From: Ophiocordyceps camponoti-saundersi (nom. inval.)
Lineage: Eukaryota; Ascomycota; Sordariomycetes; Hypocreales; Ophiocordycipitaceae
Reading direction: 5' to 3'
Length of the DNA stretch: 38,623 bases
Assembly (NCBI GenBank): GCA_003339415.1
Contig: PDHQ01000129.1
Location: 1-38,623 of the forward strand
Shown here: positions 1 to 10,435 of the stretch, one piece after another
Layout of the letters: each line of letters begins with the position of its first letter
Position numbering within the stretch: position 1 is the first letter of the stretch
Program-made: the position numbers and the translations under genes
The notes under the pieces: generated by a model
The model's database searches: none
What the model was told of the DNA's origin: nothing
The model's input: the letters and a program-made list of their open reading frames with translations, nothing else

Positions 1-253
1 GTAATATAAATAACTAAGAAGATATAATATAATAAAATAGGCTTATTTATTATATATTAAGAATAAAGGAATATTTAAAAGGCGTTTAAATAAAGATTTA
101 TTTTCTTCCTAAGTATTCTTATAATTACGAGGGTTTATTATATATATATTATATTTTCTATAATTACGAAGAAAGGAACTAGTCTAGTATAGTTTAATAG
201 CTAATAGGTATATAGAAACGGATTATAGGATAATATTCTTTTACTATATATAG
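1..253. other. AT-rich sequence without a recognisable gene
   Basis: The sequence is TpA-rich with almost no CpA or TpG, as in the rest of the window. I see no readable frame or repeat boundary until the first LTR-like element begins. It may be the tail of another degenerate repeat cut by the window edge. Confidence 0.5.
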
Positions 254-872
254 TTTAGCGGCAGTAATAAATACGCCTAAATAAAAATAAGCGCAAAACT
301 TAGCTAGGGGATTTCCAAGGCTTATATAGGGTTTAATTAAATAATTTCTAAACTTTCTTCTTTTCTTAAGGGTATCTAAGGATTAGGATACGAAAAGTAA
401 ATAATATAGGACTAGGGTTATTACTAGGTATATAGCTTAGATTAGTTTCCCTCGAAAGAGGAAGAAATTAAGTAAGTAATTAGCCTCTAACCTTATCTTT
501 ATAGCTTTTATAAAAGTCGTATATCGTAAGTTAAGTCTTAAAGAGGGCCTTAAGATAAAAACTCTACTAAATAGAATTATAACTTTATTTTTAACTTTAT
601 ACTTTTATATTATAAATTACTAATTTAAATACTTACTCTAGGGTCCCTAGCACTTAATTAAGTTAGTCTTATCTTCCCTTCTCTTTCTTCTCTTATCTCT
701 ATATAGAAAACTAACTCCTTATTATTTTCTCTATAAAGAATTACTATCCGGCTTTTTCCCCTATAGCTAGAGACCCCCCCTTATATTAGTTAAAGCCTTT
801 AGTTACCTAAGAAGTTACGCTACTTAAGTATTTACTACGCTTACTTAAGGTATCCTTCTTCCCCCGCTAAAA
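254..872 (+). repeat. LTR-like repeat, copy 1 (full length)
   Basis: This is the best-preserved copy of a repeat of about 615 bp found more than ten times in the window. It starts TTTAGCGG and ends CCGCTAAA, an exact 8-bp inverted pair. With the flanking bases, the ends fit a RIP-mutated TG...CA pair (TGTTTTAGCGG...CCGCTAAAACA), as expected for a long terminal repeat. Internal landmarks shared with other copies are a TATA-like stretch in the first third, a 'TTTCCCTCGAAAGAGGAAG' block, and 'CTATAGCTAGAGA' near the 3' end. What is seen is the repeat family and its ends. That it is an LTR rather than a terminal-inverted-repeat (MITE-like) element is inference. No coding capacity is visible. Confidence 0.7.
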
Positions 873-1940
873 TAGCTTATATTTAAAAAAGTATTATATA
901 TTATACTTATTTATATATAAAATTTTATATAAGATCGTTATTATCGTTATAACTAAGTAGTATATTAATAACTAGAAATATTAGCCTATTTAACCGTATT
1001 ATTATATCGTATAAAGCTTTAGGTATTCGCTTCTTAATCCTTAAAGAAATAGTAATAGTAGTAGCTATCTCTTTACGTAAATTATTAAGCTTTTCCTAAG
1101 ATATTTCCTAAAAGTTATCTATTAACCTAAATACCGGTTAGGGTAGAGGGAGAAAGATATTAATACTTATTATAGAGAGTATTAATCCTAAGGTATAAGA
1201 TTATAATTTCCTAGTACTAAACTCAAGAGCTATTCGGTAAATATAAAAATATAGGTATATATTATTAAACGAAATATCCTCGCTAACGTAAGTAAAAGGG
1301 TTATAATCTTCGTTAGCGAATATTTCGAAGCTAGTATTATCCGATATAATATTATCCTAGCTAGTAAGGGGAGAATCGTAATATAGGTTATAATAATCGT
1401 AAGTATAATACCCGGTATAGGTATATTAAAAGAGGCACTAAAATATAAAAGGATATTATTCCGAGAGGTTAAGTTAGATATAATAAGAAAGGGGTAATAA
1501 CTTATAGGTATTAAGGTTAGTTTTATTTATTAATCCCCTTAATATACTTATAAGATAAGAGAAGTAATAAGAATAAAAGATATATAAGAGTAATAATAAG
1601 ATAGGAGATAAATAGGATTAAGAGAAATAATAGGTATATACCTAAGAATCGATATTCTCGAAATATAGTATATTTTAATATAGATAGAGGTAATATAAGT
1701 AGAATACTTAATTTCGATAAGTAATCGTAATATCCGAATATTTACGATCGAATAAAATATAGCGGGTATTAAGTAAATATAAGGTATTATTACGATTAAT
1801 TTAAAATCTTATATAAGAGGACTAGGGTTACGGTTAGGCCGTTATTCTAGTTTTTCGTTAGAGGTAAGGGAGGTAAATAGAGAAAAGAATAGGGAAATAG
1901 GGGCTAAAAAATAAAAAGTATCGAATAAGATAGTTAAAAG
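873..1940. repeat. Internal segment following LTR-like copy 1 (duplicated at 5013)
   Basis: This stretch is alignable by eye with the sequence that follows LTR-like copy 2 (5013-5950). Shared landmarks include the block around 'GGTATTCGC', 'TATTAACCTAAATAC', 'GGTAAATATAAAA' and 'AAATATCCT'. It is therefore probably internal sequence of the same retroelement or of a segmental duplication. Near the repeat edge the minus strand of both copies gives similar peptide-like frames (a run of Leu followed by G-L-[RK]-[SG]-E-Y-L-K), which hints at minus-strand coding. I recognise no domain. Confidence 0.45.
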
Positions 1941-2490
1941 GGGCGGAGATAGAAGGAAGATAGGATAAATAAGGGAGGAGGAGAAGGAGAGGGGGAGTAA
2001 AATAGTATTAATATATATAATAATAATACTAATACGTAAAATATTAAGTAATAATAGGACTTTTTTTTTTTCTTACGGATATATTAGAGTTTAGGGAGTA
2101 TATAAATAGATCTCCGGAATAGTATCTGATAGCCGTAAAAGTTTAAGAGAGAGATAGTAAGGTATATAAGGTAATAAGTTATAATCGGCAGAATACGAGA
2201 GATTAAATTTTAGGCGGATAGGAATAATATATAATATTACGAATAATTAGTTTAAGGGGGCGGAGATAGAAGATAAGATAAGTAAGAAAGGAGGAGAAGG
2301 AGAGGGGGGGTAAAATAATATTTATATATATAATAATAATACTAATACGTAAAAGATTAAGTAATAATAAGAGTTTTTTTTTTTTTCTTATAGATATATT
2401 AAAGTTTAGGGAGTATATAAATATATCTCCGGTATAATATCTAATAGCCGTAAAAGTTTAAAAAAAAGATAGTAAGGTATATAAGGTAAT
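1941..2490. repeat. 317-bp direct duplication
   Basis: The block starting 'GGGCGGAGATAGAAG' at 1941 is repeated from 2258, a period of 317 bp. Both copies contain, in order, a purine-rich GGAGGAGAAGGAGAGGGGG stretch, a TATA/AATAAT tract, a poly-T run followed by CTTA, the block 'TTTAGGGAGTATATAAATA', and the start of the 78-bp minisatellite unit. The copies differ mainly at scattered transitions, as expected if RIP continued after duplication. No reading frame is apparent. Confidence 0.75.
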
Positions 2491-2492
2491 AA

Positions 2493-2950
2493 GTTATAAT
2501 TAGCAGAATATAAAAGATTAAATTCTAGGCGGAGAGGAATAATATATAGTATTATAAATAATTAAGCGGTTTATAATTAGTAGGATATAGGAGAAATTAA
2601 ATCCTAGGCGGAGAGGAATAATATATAATATTATAAATAATTAGATAGTTTATAATTAGTAAAATACGAGAAAGATTAAATCCTAGGCGGATAAGAATAA
2701 TATATAATATTACGAATAATTAAACGGTTTATAATTAGCAGAATATAAGAGATCGGATCCCGGGCAGATAGGAATAATATATAATATTACGAATAATTAG
2801 GCGGTTTATAATTAATAAGATATAGGAGAGATCGAATCCTAAGCGGAGAGAAAGGATATATAGTACTACGAATAATTAGATAGTTTATAATTAGTAGAAT
2901 ATAAGAGATCGGATCCCGGGCGGAGAGGAGAATATATAGTACTAAAAAGG
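2493..2950. repeat. 77-79 bp minisatellite, about six units
   Basis: Units begin with GTTATAATTAG or GTTTATAATTAG at 2493, 2569, 2648, 2727, 2804 and 2883, giving spacings of 76, 79, 79, 77 and 79 bp. Each holds a purine stretch, an AAATCCTAGGCGG-type core (GGATCCCGGGCGG in two units) and a TATAATATTACGAATAATTA tail. A single related unit also ends each 317-bp duplicate. Two units keep a GC-rich core that the others have lost, so RIP decay is uneven along the array. The core faintly resembles a pol III B-box, but I place no weight on that. Confidence 0.8.
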
Positions 2951-3764
2951 TATAGATAGTTTAGGTAAAGAAGGGTAGGTAAGTAATAAAGTAAGGGAAT
3001 ACGGAAATCGTAGGGGGATAAACTATAAGATAGGGAGTATATAGTTAAGATTAAGAGAGAGAAGGGGTTTAGTATACTAGTAAAAAATAAGTATAGATAT
3101 TTATATATAAAGGTCCCTAAAAGGGATAAGCTATAAAAAAAAAAATAACGAGAGAAAAGGAATATAGGATATATAAACTATATAAGTATTAGAGAGATAA
3201 GGGGTTTAGTAAAGTATTTAAAACTCGAATATATATATATCTAAAATTTAGTAAAAAGGATAGGCTAGAAAGAGAAACGATAAAAAAAAAATAAAAGAAT
3301 ATACCTATATTAAAGAGTAAAATTATAAAATAAAGATAGGAGGTATTATATATTTAAGTACCGTAGCGCGCGGTAAAGGGGATATACTAAGCGTAACCGT
3401 AATTTATAACTAAGATAAGGGGGTATTTAAATATTAGAGAATAAGCTAGTTTATATATATAGGATATAAAGAAGAAGTTAATTATATATAGAGGGACTAT
3501 AGTAATACTTAGGAGGCGTAACTTCCTATATAATAATATTTATAACAGATATAAGGGTATCCCTAGCTATTAAAAATAGGCCGGATTATAATTATCTATA
3601 GTAATTAGTTAAGAAGTTAATTTTCTATATAAAAGCGGAAAAAAAGAGAAAATAGCTATTAGACTATTTAATTAAACTATTTAAATATCTAAAATAGTGT
3701 TAAAGCCGGTAATCCGAGATATAAGGATATAAAATTTAAGGTATAGATATAATATTAGTTAATG
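2951..3764. other. AT-rich degenerate stretch, no gene seen
   Basis: This stretch is purine-leaning and TpA-rich. It shares patches with 6240-6545 (AAGGGATA, ATATATATAAGG and nearby blocks), so it is probably further internal sequence of the duplicated element. I found no readable frame. A run of 24 T at 3765-3788 closes the stretch. Confidence 0.4.
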
Positions 3765-3788
3765 TTTTTTTTTTTTTTTTTTTTTTTT

Positions 3789-3885
3789 AATAAGTAGTCT
3801 CTAAAACTCGCCTTATAATATATAATCTTTATAATAGCTATAAAGAGAAGCTTAAGGGCTAGAGACTTACTATTTTCTTAATTTA
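3789..3885 (-). repeat. Inverted fragment of the LTR-like repeat
   Basis: Read on the minus strand, this stretch matches the middle of the LTR-like family: the AATTAAG, CTTTATAGCTAT, TATATTATAAG and AGAGACT landmarks occur in the right order. It is the only copy I see in reverse orientation. It is bounded on one side by the 24-T homopolymer, so it is probably a truncated insertion. Confidence 0.6.
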
Positions 3886-4397
3886 TAAAGGGGGGGGCAG
3901 ACTATACTATATACTCCGATTATAACCGCTATTTTACCTTAGCTAGCTTTATAATATTAATTTGCAAACTCTTAGGAATAGAGAAAATATAAATATAGAT
4001 TAATATAAAGCTATATAAGTTCGTAATAGTATACTATCTTTATTTAGCGTTTATTTAAACGTTTACTTAATCCCTTTTTTTAGAGAAAATTAGAATATAA
4101 TATATATTATTATTAGCCGCGATATTACTAAGTCCGCGTAGATAGCCTAAAGTATATAAGAATAATAAAGGCTATAAAAAATAAGGAAATTATTTTAATA
4201 TACTTATCGAAGTCTAAAAGGGTCTTATATTTTTATCTAAAATTATTATCTTCTAGTATATCTAAAATATCCGCGAAATAAGTATATATTATAATATATA
4301 ATTATACTATAATAACGGTTAATATTATAATATTTTAAGATATATATATAAAGGAATATATTATAAGTTATAATATATATAACTAAATATTATTTTC
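3886..4397. other. AT-rich stretch without a recognisable gene
   Basis: A GGGGGGG run near 3890 is followed by TpA-rich DNA. I see no repeat landmarks of the families listed elsewhere and no open frame. It fills the gap up to LTR-like copy 2. Confidence 0.4.
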
Positions 4398-5012
4398 GTA
4401 GCGGCGATAGATATACCTAAGGAAAAACGCGCGCTTACCTTAGTTAGGGAACCGCTAAAAGCTCGTATAGGGTCTAATTAAATAGTCCCTTAACCTTTAT
4501 TTCTTTTCTTAAGAGCTGCTAAAGGTTAATACGCGAAGGTGGCCGATTTAAGATAGGGGCGATCCCCGGGTATATAGTATAGATTAGTTTTCCCTCGAAA
4601 GAGGATAAATTAAGTAAGTAATTAGCCCTTAACCTTATCTTTATAGCTATTATAAAAGTTATATATTATAAGTTAAGTTTTAGAGAGGATTTATAATAAA
4701 AACTCTACTAAATAGAATTATAATTTTATTTTAAACTTTATACTTTTATACTTTAAATTACTATTTTAGATACTTATTCTAAAGTCCTTACTACTTAATT
4801 AAATAGTTTCTATTTTTTTCTCTCTTCCTTCTTTTATCTTTATATAGAAAACTAACTTCTTATTATTTTCCCTATAGAGAATTACTATCTAGCTTATCCC
4901 TCTATAGCTAGAGATCCCCCCTTATATTAGTTAAAAACTCTAATTACCTAAGAAGTTACGCCCTTTAGGTATCTACTACGCTTGCTTAAGGTATCCTTCT
5001 CCCCTCGCTAAA
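4398..5012 (+). repeat. LTR-like repeat, copy 2 (full length)
   Basis: This is a full-length copy of about 615 bp, from GTAGCGGCG to TCGCTAAA, with all family landmarks in order. The 5' part keeps more GC than copy 1 (for example GGGGCGATCCCCGGG near 4557). It is followed by sequence homologous to what follows copy 1. The arrangement LTR - internal - LTR - internal - LTR across 254-7107 is what unequal recombination between related elements would leave. Confidence 0.7.
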
Positions 5013-6545
5013 TTATATAATAGAATAATAATTATCGTAATAAAGTAAATAATTAATAACTAGGTATATTAGACTAAGTTAAAGCTTTATTATATAGTAT
5101 AATTCTTAAGGTATTCGCCTTTTAATCCGTAAAAAAGTAATAATAATAGTAACTATCTATTTACGTAAAGCTTTAAGCTCTAACTAATATACTTCCTAAA
5201 TATTATTTATTAACCTAAATACTAAATAAGAGTTCGGGAGAAAGAGGTTTTTCCTTATAAAAGAGGATATTAGTCCTAGGGTATAGAACTAAAGATTAGT
5301 CGCGCTAAACTTAATAGCTAGTCGGTAAATATAAAAGTAAAGATATATATTATTTAATAAAATATCCTTATTAATATAAGAGAAGGGGATATAGTATTAA
5401 TTAATAGATATTTCCGAGATATTATTATCTAATAGAATATAATTACGATAGCTTAAAGGAGAATAGTAATAAAGTTAATAGTAGTTAATAGTATAATACC
5501 TAGTATACGTATATTAAAGAAGATACTAAAATATAAAGGGATATTAGTTTAAGATATTAAGTTAGATATAATAAAAGGGATATAATACCTAATAAGGATA
5601 GGGGTTAGTTTTTTTATTACTTTCTTTAATATATATAAGGTATAAGGGAATAATAATAATATAGGTATATAAGAGAAAGAAATAAAAGGTAATATATACC
5701 TAAATATTAGTATTTCTAAAATAGGGTATATTACTATATAAATAGAGATAGTATAGATAGAAAACTCGATCTTAATAAGTAATCGAGATATTTAAGTAAT
5801 CTTTATTAAAAAGGATATACTAAGTACTTAATAATTATAGGGCGTCGTTATAATTAGTAAAAAACGTCTTATAAGACGATTACGGATACTATTAGGATGC
5901 TATTTTCTAGCCGTTAAGGGTATAATAGGTAAGGAAAGGAGAAGATAGGGAGAAAGATAAGATAGAGCGAGTAGGAGAAAAGTAAAGGGAGAGTAGGATA
6001 AAAGGTAATATAAAAAATAATAATAGTAATATATAGGTAATTTAGGCTATTTAAAAAATATATTTTTTATATAGATATATAATAATATAGTAAAGTTAAA
6101 GAATAAAGATTTAAGGGATTAGCTATAAAGGTTTAAGTAAGATAGTAGGGAGCGTAAAATAATAAGTTACGGTTAAAAAAAATACGAGATATTAATACTA
6201 AAACGGAGAGGAATTAAGTATAGTACTAGGAAAGATTAAATAATTTAGGTAGAAAGGAATAGGTAGGTAATAAGTAAGGTAATATAAATATTATAAGAGA
6301 ATAAACCGTAAGATAAGTTAAGCGGGAGGAGTTTAGTAAATTAGTAAAATATAAATATTAAGACTAAAAGGACTTAAAAGGGATATAATAAGGGAAAAGG
6401 AAAATTAAAAAAAAAAGTATAAGTATATATATATATATAAGGATAAATTATATAAAAAAAGAGTAAATATATATATATATAAGAGAATATATATATTAAA
6501 GCGGTAATAATTATACTTATATCTAAAGAAAATATATATAAGTTT
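5013..6545. repeat. Internal segment following LTR-like copy 2
   Basis: Diverged second copy of the segment at 873-3460, shorter because it lacks the 317-bp duplication and most of the minisatellite. Shared blocks include GGTAAATATAAAA, AAATATCCT, a CCTAGTATACGTATATTAAA-like stretch and the purine-rich GGAAAGGAGAAGATAGGGAG region. The copies differ both by transitions and by indels, so the duplication is old. No gene is recognised. Confidence 0.5.
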
Positions 6546-6549
6546 AGGA

Positions 6550-6680
6550 TAGGCGCCTCTTAGGGACTTATATAGCGCTTAGTAAAATCCCTAAACTATT
6601 TTTTTTTTTTTCGTTTATAAGACCTTCTAAGGATTAATATAAAAAGCGGTTAGGATAGGAAGGCGACTATTATAAACTAG
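6550..6680 (+). repeat. 5' fragment of the LTR-like repeat
   Basis: This stretch corresponds to the first third of the family: a TCTTAGGGACTTATATA block, a poly-T tract and an AGGATTAATATAAAAAG TATA-like block. It lies directly upstream of copy 3 and has lost its 3' two thirds. Confidence 0.5.
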
Positions 6681-7107
6681 TTTGCGGCGGTAGCCGATAT
6701 ATAGAAGAGATAAAATATACGTTAATATTAGCTAGGGAGCTCTTAGGAGCTTATATAAGGTTAGATTAAATAGTATCTTAACGCCTCCGCCCCCCTAAGA
6801 GCCTCCGAGAACTAGGATATAAAAGGGGTTAAGATAAGATAAAGGCTATTAGGAAGATATAGTATAGATTAGTTTCCCTTAAAAAGAGGAAGAAATTAAG
6901 GAATAATTAGCCCCTAACCTTATCTTTATAGCTATCTTAAAAGTAATATATAGTAAGTTAAGTCTTAGAGAGGACTTATAGTAAAAATTTTAGAAAAACG
7001 GAATTATAACTTTGTTATAAATCTTATACCTTTATATTATAAATTACTAATTTAAATACTTATTCTAAAGTTTTTTTTTTTATACTTAATTAAATAGTTT
7101 TTTTAAA
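6681..7107 (+). repeat. LTR-like repeat, copy 3 (3' truncated)
   Basis: Starts TTTGCGGCGGTAG and runs through the TATA-like block (AGGATATAAAAGG, about 6810) and the GAAGAAATTAAG block to TTAATTAAATAG, where it breaks into the next copy. The CGCCTCCGCCCCCC patch near 6780 is among the least RIP-altered sequence in this family. Confidence 0.65.
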
Positions 7108-7517
7108 ATATATAAAGTAGTTTAGTTTCCCTTAAGTAAGGAAGAAATTAGGTAAGTAATTAGCCCTAAAGCTTTTTTTTAGATATATTATCGAAATCGT
7201 ATATTATAAATTAAGCTTTAGGTAAACTTATAGTAAAAACTTTAGCGGACGGAATTATAGCTTTACCTTAAACCTTACCCTTTATATAGCGGATTACTAT
7301 ATTAAACGTTTACTATAAAACTTTAAAAACTTAATTAAATTATTCCTAATATTATTCCTATAATTTCTCTTATTATTATATAGAAACTCGACTTTTAATA
7401 ACCTTATTTATAGAAATTTACTATCTAGCTTATAGTTTTACCCGCTTAGAAGATATAGCTAGAGATTCCGCCTTAACTTAGTTAAAAACTATAGTAATAG
7501 ACCTCCCGCACTAAAAT
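7108..7517 (+). repeat. LTR-like repeat, copy 4 (5' truncated)
   Basis: Enters the family at the TAGTTTCCCTTAAGTAAGG block and continues to GCACTAAAATAG, the usual 3' terminus. It joins copy 3 directly. The pair may represent one deletion or recombination product between two elements. Confidence 0.6.
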
Positions 7518-7589
7518 AGTTAGTTTAATATAAAAGGTTATAATATACGATAATATATAGTTTAACCCTAATAACTATAATAATATTAC

Positions 7590-8030
7590 CGAGTTTACGA
7601 TAAAAAAATATATTAGTCCTAGCTAAGGAAGTATAAGAGGTTTATATAGAGTTTAATTAAATACTTCTTTAAACTCTTTTTTTTTTTTTCCCTTAAGGGC
7701 TTCTAGGGATTAGGAAATAGAAGGTAATTAGAATAGGATAAGGGCTATACTTAGGTATATAGCGTATATTAGTTTCCCTCGAGAGAGGAAGGAATTAAAT
7801 AAAATTTAGCTCTTAACCTTATCTTTATAAATATTATAAAAGTTATAAATTATAAGTTAAGTCTTAGAGAAGACTTAGGGTAAAAACTTTACTAAACGGA
7901 ATTATAATATTATTTTAAACCTTACCCCTTTTCGCTAGAAGCTACTAATTTAAGTAATTATTTTAAAATACTAAGAGTTTAATATAGCGGTTTATATCTT
8001 CTATTATCTTATTTCTCTTATTTTTAGCTA
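7590..8030 (+). repeat. LTR-like repeat, copy 5 (both ends degraded)
   Basis: Contains CTAGCTAAGGAAG, TTAATTAAATA, the CCCTCGAGAGAGGAAGG block and GTCTTAGAGAAGACTTA in family order. The terminal TTTAGCGG and CCGCTAAA are not convincing. It lies just upstream of the relic gene at 8461. Confidence 0.6.
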
Positions 8031-8460
8031 TAAATATAATATTTCTTTTATATAGTATAAGATAATATATAGTTATATAATAAATAAATATTTTAAGTAG
8101 TAATAATAATTATTTACTTAGATACTAAGTATATCTTAGAACTTAAGATTAATAGCTTTAAGGTATAGAATATAGGGGTTAGAGAAAGAGTAGGTAAAAG
8201 ACTATAAATAGAGTTTATAGAAAATAAGTTAAAGTTATCTAAATAGGAGGTCTAAAATTATAAATCGGAATTAGATTAGGTATATATAGTATTAGGAGGT
8301 ATCGGATAATTTTAACTATAAACCGAGAAGTAACGAGTTATATAGTTATACTTAATAATATACGAGATTTTAAATTATAGCTTACGCTAAATATTTAAGT
8401 TCTCGGCACTTACGTAACTAAGCTAATAGCTTAAGTAGCTAGATAGCGTAGCTTAGATTC
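8031..8460. other. Upstream flank of the 8.5-kb relic gene
   Basis: TpA-rich sequence without a low-stop frame that I could follow with confidence. Part of it could be the 5' end or promoter of the downstream relic, but no start codon survives, because ATG is converted to ATA by RIP on the opposite strand. Confidence 0.3.
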
Positions 8461-9310
8461 TTTATTATTATACTTACCGACTATATTATACTTATTCGCT
8501 ACCTTCTATAATAAAAGCCCTCTTATAATAATTATTATATAGTAGAAATTCGAGACTATCGCTTACGAGCTTTAAAAATAATAACGGTAGAGACGATATT
8601 TACTAATTAGCGTAAGGTAGAAGATAGAGCCGTAGACGATTTATAAGGGGAGGATACGGCGATAATACTAATAGAGGAGAAGACTAAAGTCGAAAAGAAC
8701 GAAATCGCGATAATAGCTACGAAGAATAAGGTCGATACGCTTAAGCTAAAAATAATAGCGGTTATAAAAACTATATATTTTAAACTAAAGGATAAGTCCG
8801 CAGTTAAGAAGAACGAAGGCGGGACTATAATTATAAAGAATAAGGTCGGCACGCTTAAGCCGGAAACTACGGCGGCTATAAATACTATATATTCTAATAT
8901 AAAGGAAAAGTCCGGAGTTATAAAAAACGAACCCGCGACGTAAATTATAAAGATCCTAGTTAATACTCGTAAAGCCGAGACTCTAATAGTTAAAGAAAGG
9001 AAATCTTCCGAACTAGATAATAAGTTAGTAGTTATAGAGGAAAAAACCGCTATTATAATAAGGAAAAACCTAGTCGGTAAGTTTAAGGCGAAAAGCCCGG
9101 AGTTATAATAATAAGACCTTCTAAACTAAGTAGGAGGTTAATAGTTATAAGGAATAAAGCCGCGGTCTTAAGGGAGAAATATAAACTAGAAAAGCTTAAG
9201 GCTTAGACTCCGGGGGTTTTAAAAATAATACCTACTAAATCCGTAAAGACTAAGATTCTAGCTTATTTAGCTCCTAGATACGTGCCCTTATATCTAAAAG
9301 GACGGAAATA
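8461..9310 (+). pseudogene. RIP-killed gene with 38-codon tandem repeats; product unknown
   Basis: The plus-strand frame containing GAA at 8701 is free of stops for 98 codons (8647-8940), very long for DNA this rich in TAA and TAG. Within it, 8701-8814 and 8815-8928 are 114-bp direct repeats. They encode two 38-residue modules sharing a K-N-K-V-[DG]-T-L-K core and ending K-[KN]-N-E. A third, poorer module may follow. The frame continues for another 54 codons, then resumes in a different frame (9102-9310, ending near Y-L-K-G-R-K-stop), so one small indel lies near 9075-9100. The composition is Lys/Glu/Ile/Thr-rich, suggesting a hydrophilic repeat protein. No signal peptide, membrane segment or known domain is recognised. 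An antisense frame at 8607-8852 is a shadow of this gene. Confidence 0.55.
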
Positions 9311-9523
9311 AAAGATATATAATTTATTATAAATAGCTTATAAGGTATAGCTTAATAATTATTCGCTTTCCCTTTATTTTTTTGCTTATTCTTTCCCCTT
9401 TATCTATTCTATATATAATAGCTATAATAGCTTTATAATCCTTTATTATTTTCTTTCCTTATTTCTTAATACTCTTTCCTTATTATATATATAATAGTAG
9501 GATTAAGATTATTACGGTAATAG
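9311..9523. other. Pyrimidine-rich gap without a gene
   Basis: Runs of TTTCCTTT/TTCCCC type pyrimidines separate the relic gene from the next LTR-like fragment. It could be a 3' untranslated or terminator-like region of the relic. Nothing more specific is visible. Confidence 0.3.
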
Positions 9524-9700
9524 TTTAGCGGCGATAGCTAAGATACCTAAGGAAAAAAAAAATTAGCGTTACCTTTACCTAGGAAGCTATAAGGGGCTAA
9601 TATAAGGTTTATTTAAATAGTCGCTTAATAGCTCTCTTCTCGCAAGGGCTTCTAAGAATCAGGCTATAAAAGTAGTTAAAATAAGATATTTTAATAATAT
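9524..9700 (+). repeat. LTR-like repeat, copy 6 (5' fragment)
   Basis: Begins with the exact terminus TTTAGCGGCG and follows the family through CCTAAGGAAAAAAAAAA, GGAAGCTATAAGGGGCT and a GGCTATAAAAG TATA-like block, then stops matching near 9700. Only the first quarter of the element remains. Confidence 0.6.
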
Positions 9701-9884
9701 ATATAAGGTAAGATATTACTTATATAATTTAGTATTTTTTTTCTATAATATATATATATTAAAAATAAGAATTATAATAACTAATAGTAGTAATAAGGGG
9801 TAGGAGGCGCTTAATAGAAAAGAAATATATTACGTAAGGTAAGATAATAAGTAGAAAGAGAGAGGAAGGATAAAATAAGGTTAA

Positions 9885-10435
9885 TATTATAAGCGTAATA
9901 GGACGGATATTATATTAATAAACTATACTAAGTTCCGGGCCGTTAGCTTAATAGTATAGGTAAGGGGGGCTATTAGAGAAAATTCGATATTAGGAGGAGA
10001 TAAGCGGCGAGGCGGATTTATTATAAACCTATAATCTTATCGTTTATTATAGAGGTCGTCGATATACCGCGCGTAATCGTATCTAACGTAATATAATATA
10101 TCCCTAATAATATAGGCGAGGAGACTAATATATATATCTCCGCTTCCTTTAGTAAAGGGTAAGATAGCGTTATTAATAGCGGTAAGAATAGTAAACGATA
10201 TAGCCTCTTTAATATTATACTTCTCGCGGAGCTTTATAAATATTAGGGCAAAAAGCGAGAGAGGAGAGGTATAGAATATATCCGTCGCGTTATTAGGGGA
10301 AGGTAAAAAGGTATAAGATATTAAGTTAATTAGGTTACTTAAGTTTAGGGGAGTAGGAGAAAATTTACGATTTTTAGCTATACCTATAAGCGTAATAGAT
10401 AATATATATATAATAAGGGAAAATATAAAATAAGA
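9885..10435 (-). pseudogene. Relic gene with a 132-codon stop-free frame; product unknown
   Basis: Reading the minus strand, one frame is open from 10435 to 10040 (132 codons), bounded by TAA at 10438-10436 and TAA at 10039-10037. Beyond that stop it continues open for about 37 further codons, to about 9925. This is the longest stop-free frame I found anywhere in the window. It has no ATG, but an ATA run near its start could be a RIP-converted start. The peptide has ordinary globular composition, with stretches such as K-L-R-E-K-Y-N-I-K-E-A, T-K-G-S-G-D-I-Y and R-Y-D-Y-A-R-Y-I-D-D-L-Y. Some Tyr may originally have been His or Cys. I do not recognise the family. A second minus-strand relic lies directly upstream. 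Confidence 0.55.

Noticed and set aside
2740..2775. GATCGGATCCCGGG core of the minisatellite as a pol III B-box
   Set aside because: No matching A-box at the right distance, and the other units do not keep the motif.
2493..2950. CRISPR array
   Set aside because: Units are contiguous 77-79 bp repeats without unique spacers, in a fungal-type context.
8607..8852. 81-residue open frame on the minus strand, hydrophobic, starting at a GTG
   Set aside because: It lies antisense to the repeat-bearing plus-strand relic, is shorter than that relic's 98-codon run, and its Ile/Phe/Ser composition is what the complement of Lys/Glu/Asn codons gives. Treated as a shadow.
9937..10000. tRNA- or SINE-like pattern (GGGCCGTTAGCTTAAT...ATTCGATAT resembling A and B boxes)
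   Set aside because: The anticodon and T stems do not pair and the spacing is too short. The stretch also falls in the C-terminal part of the minus-strand relic frame.
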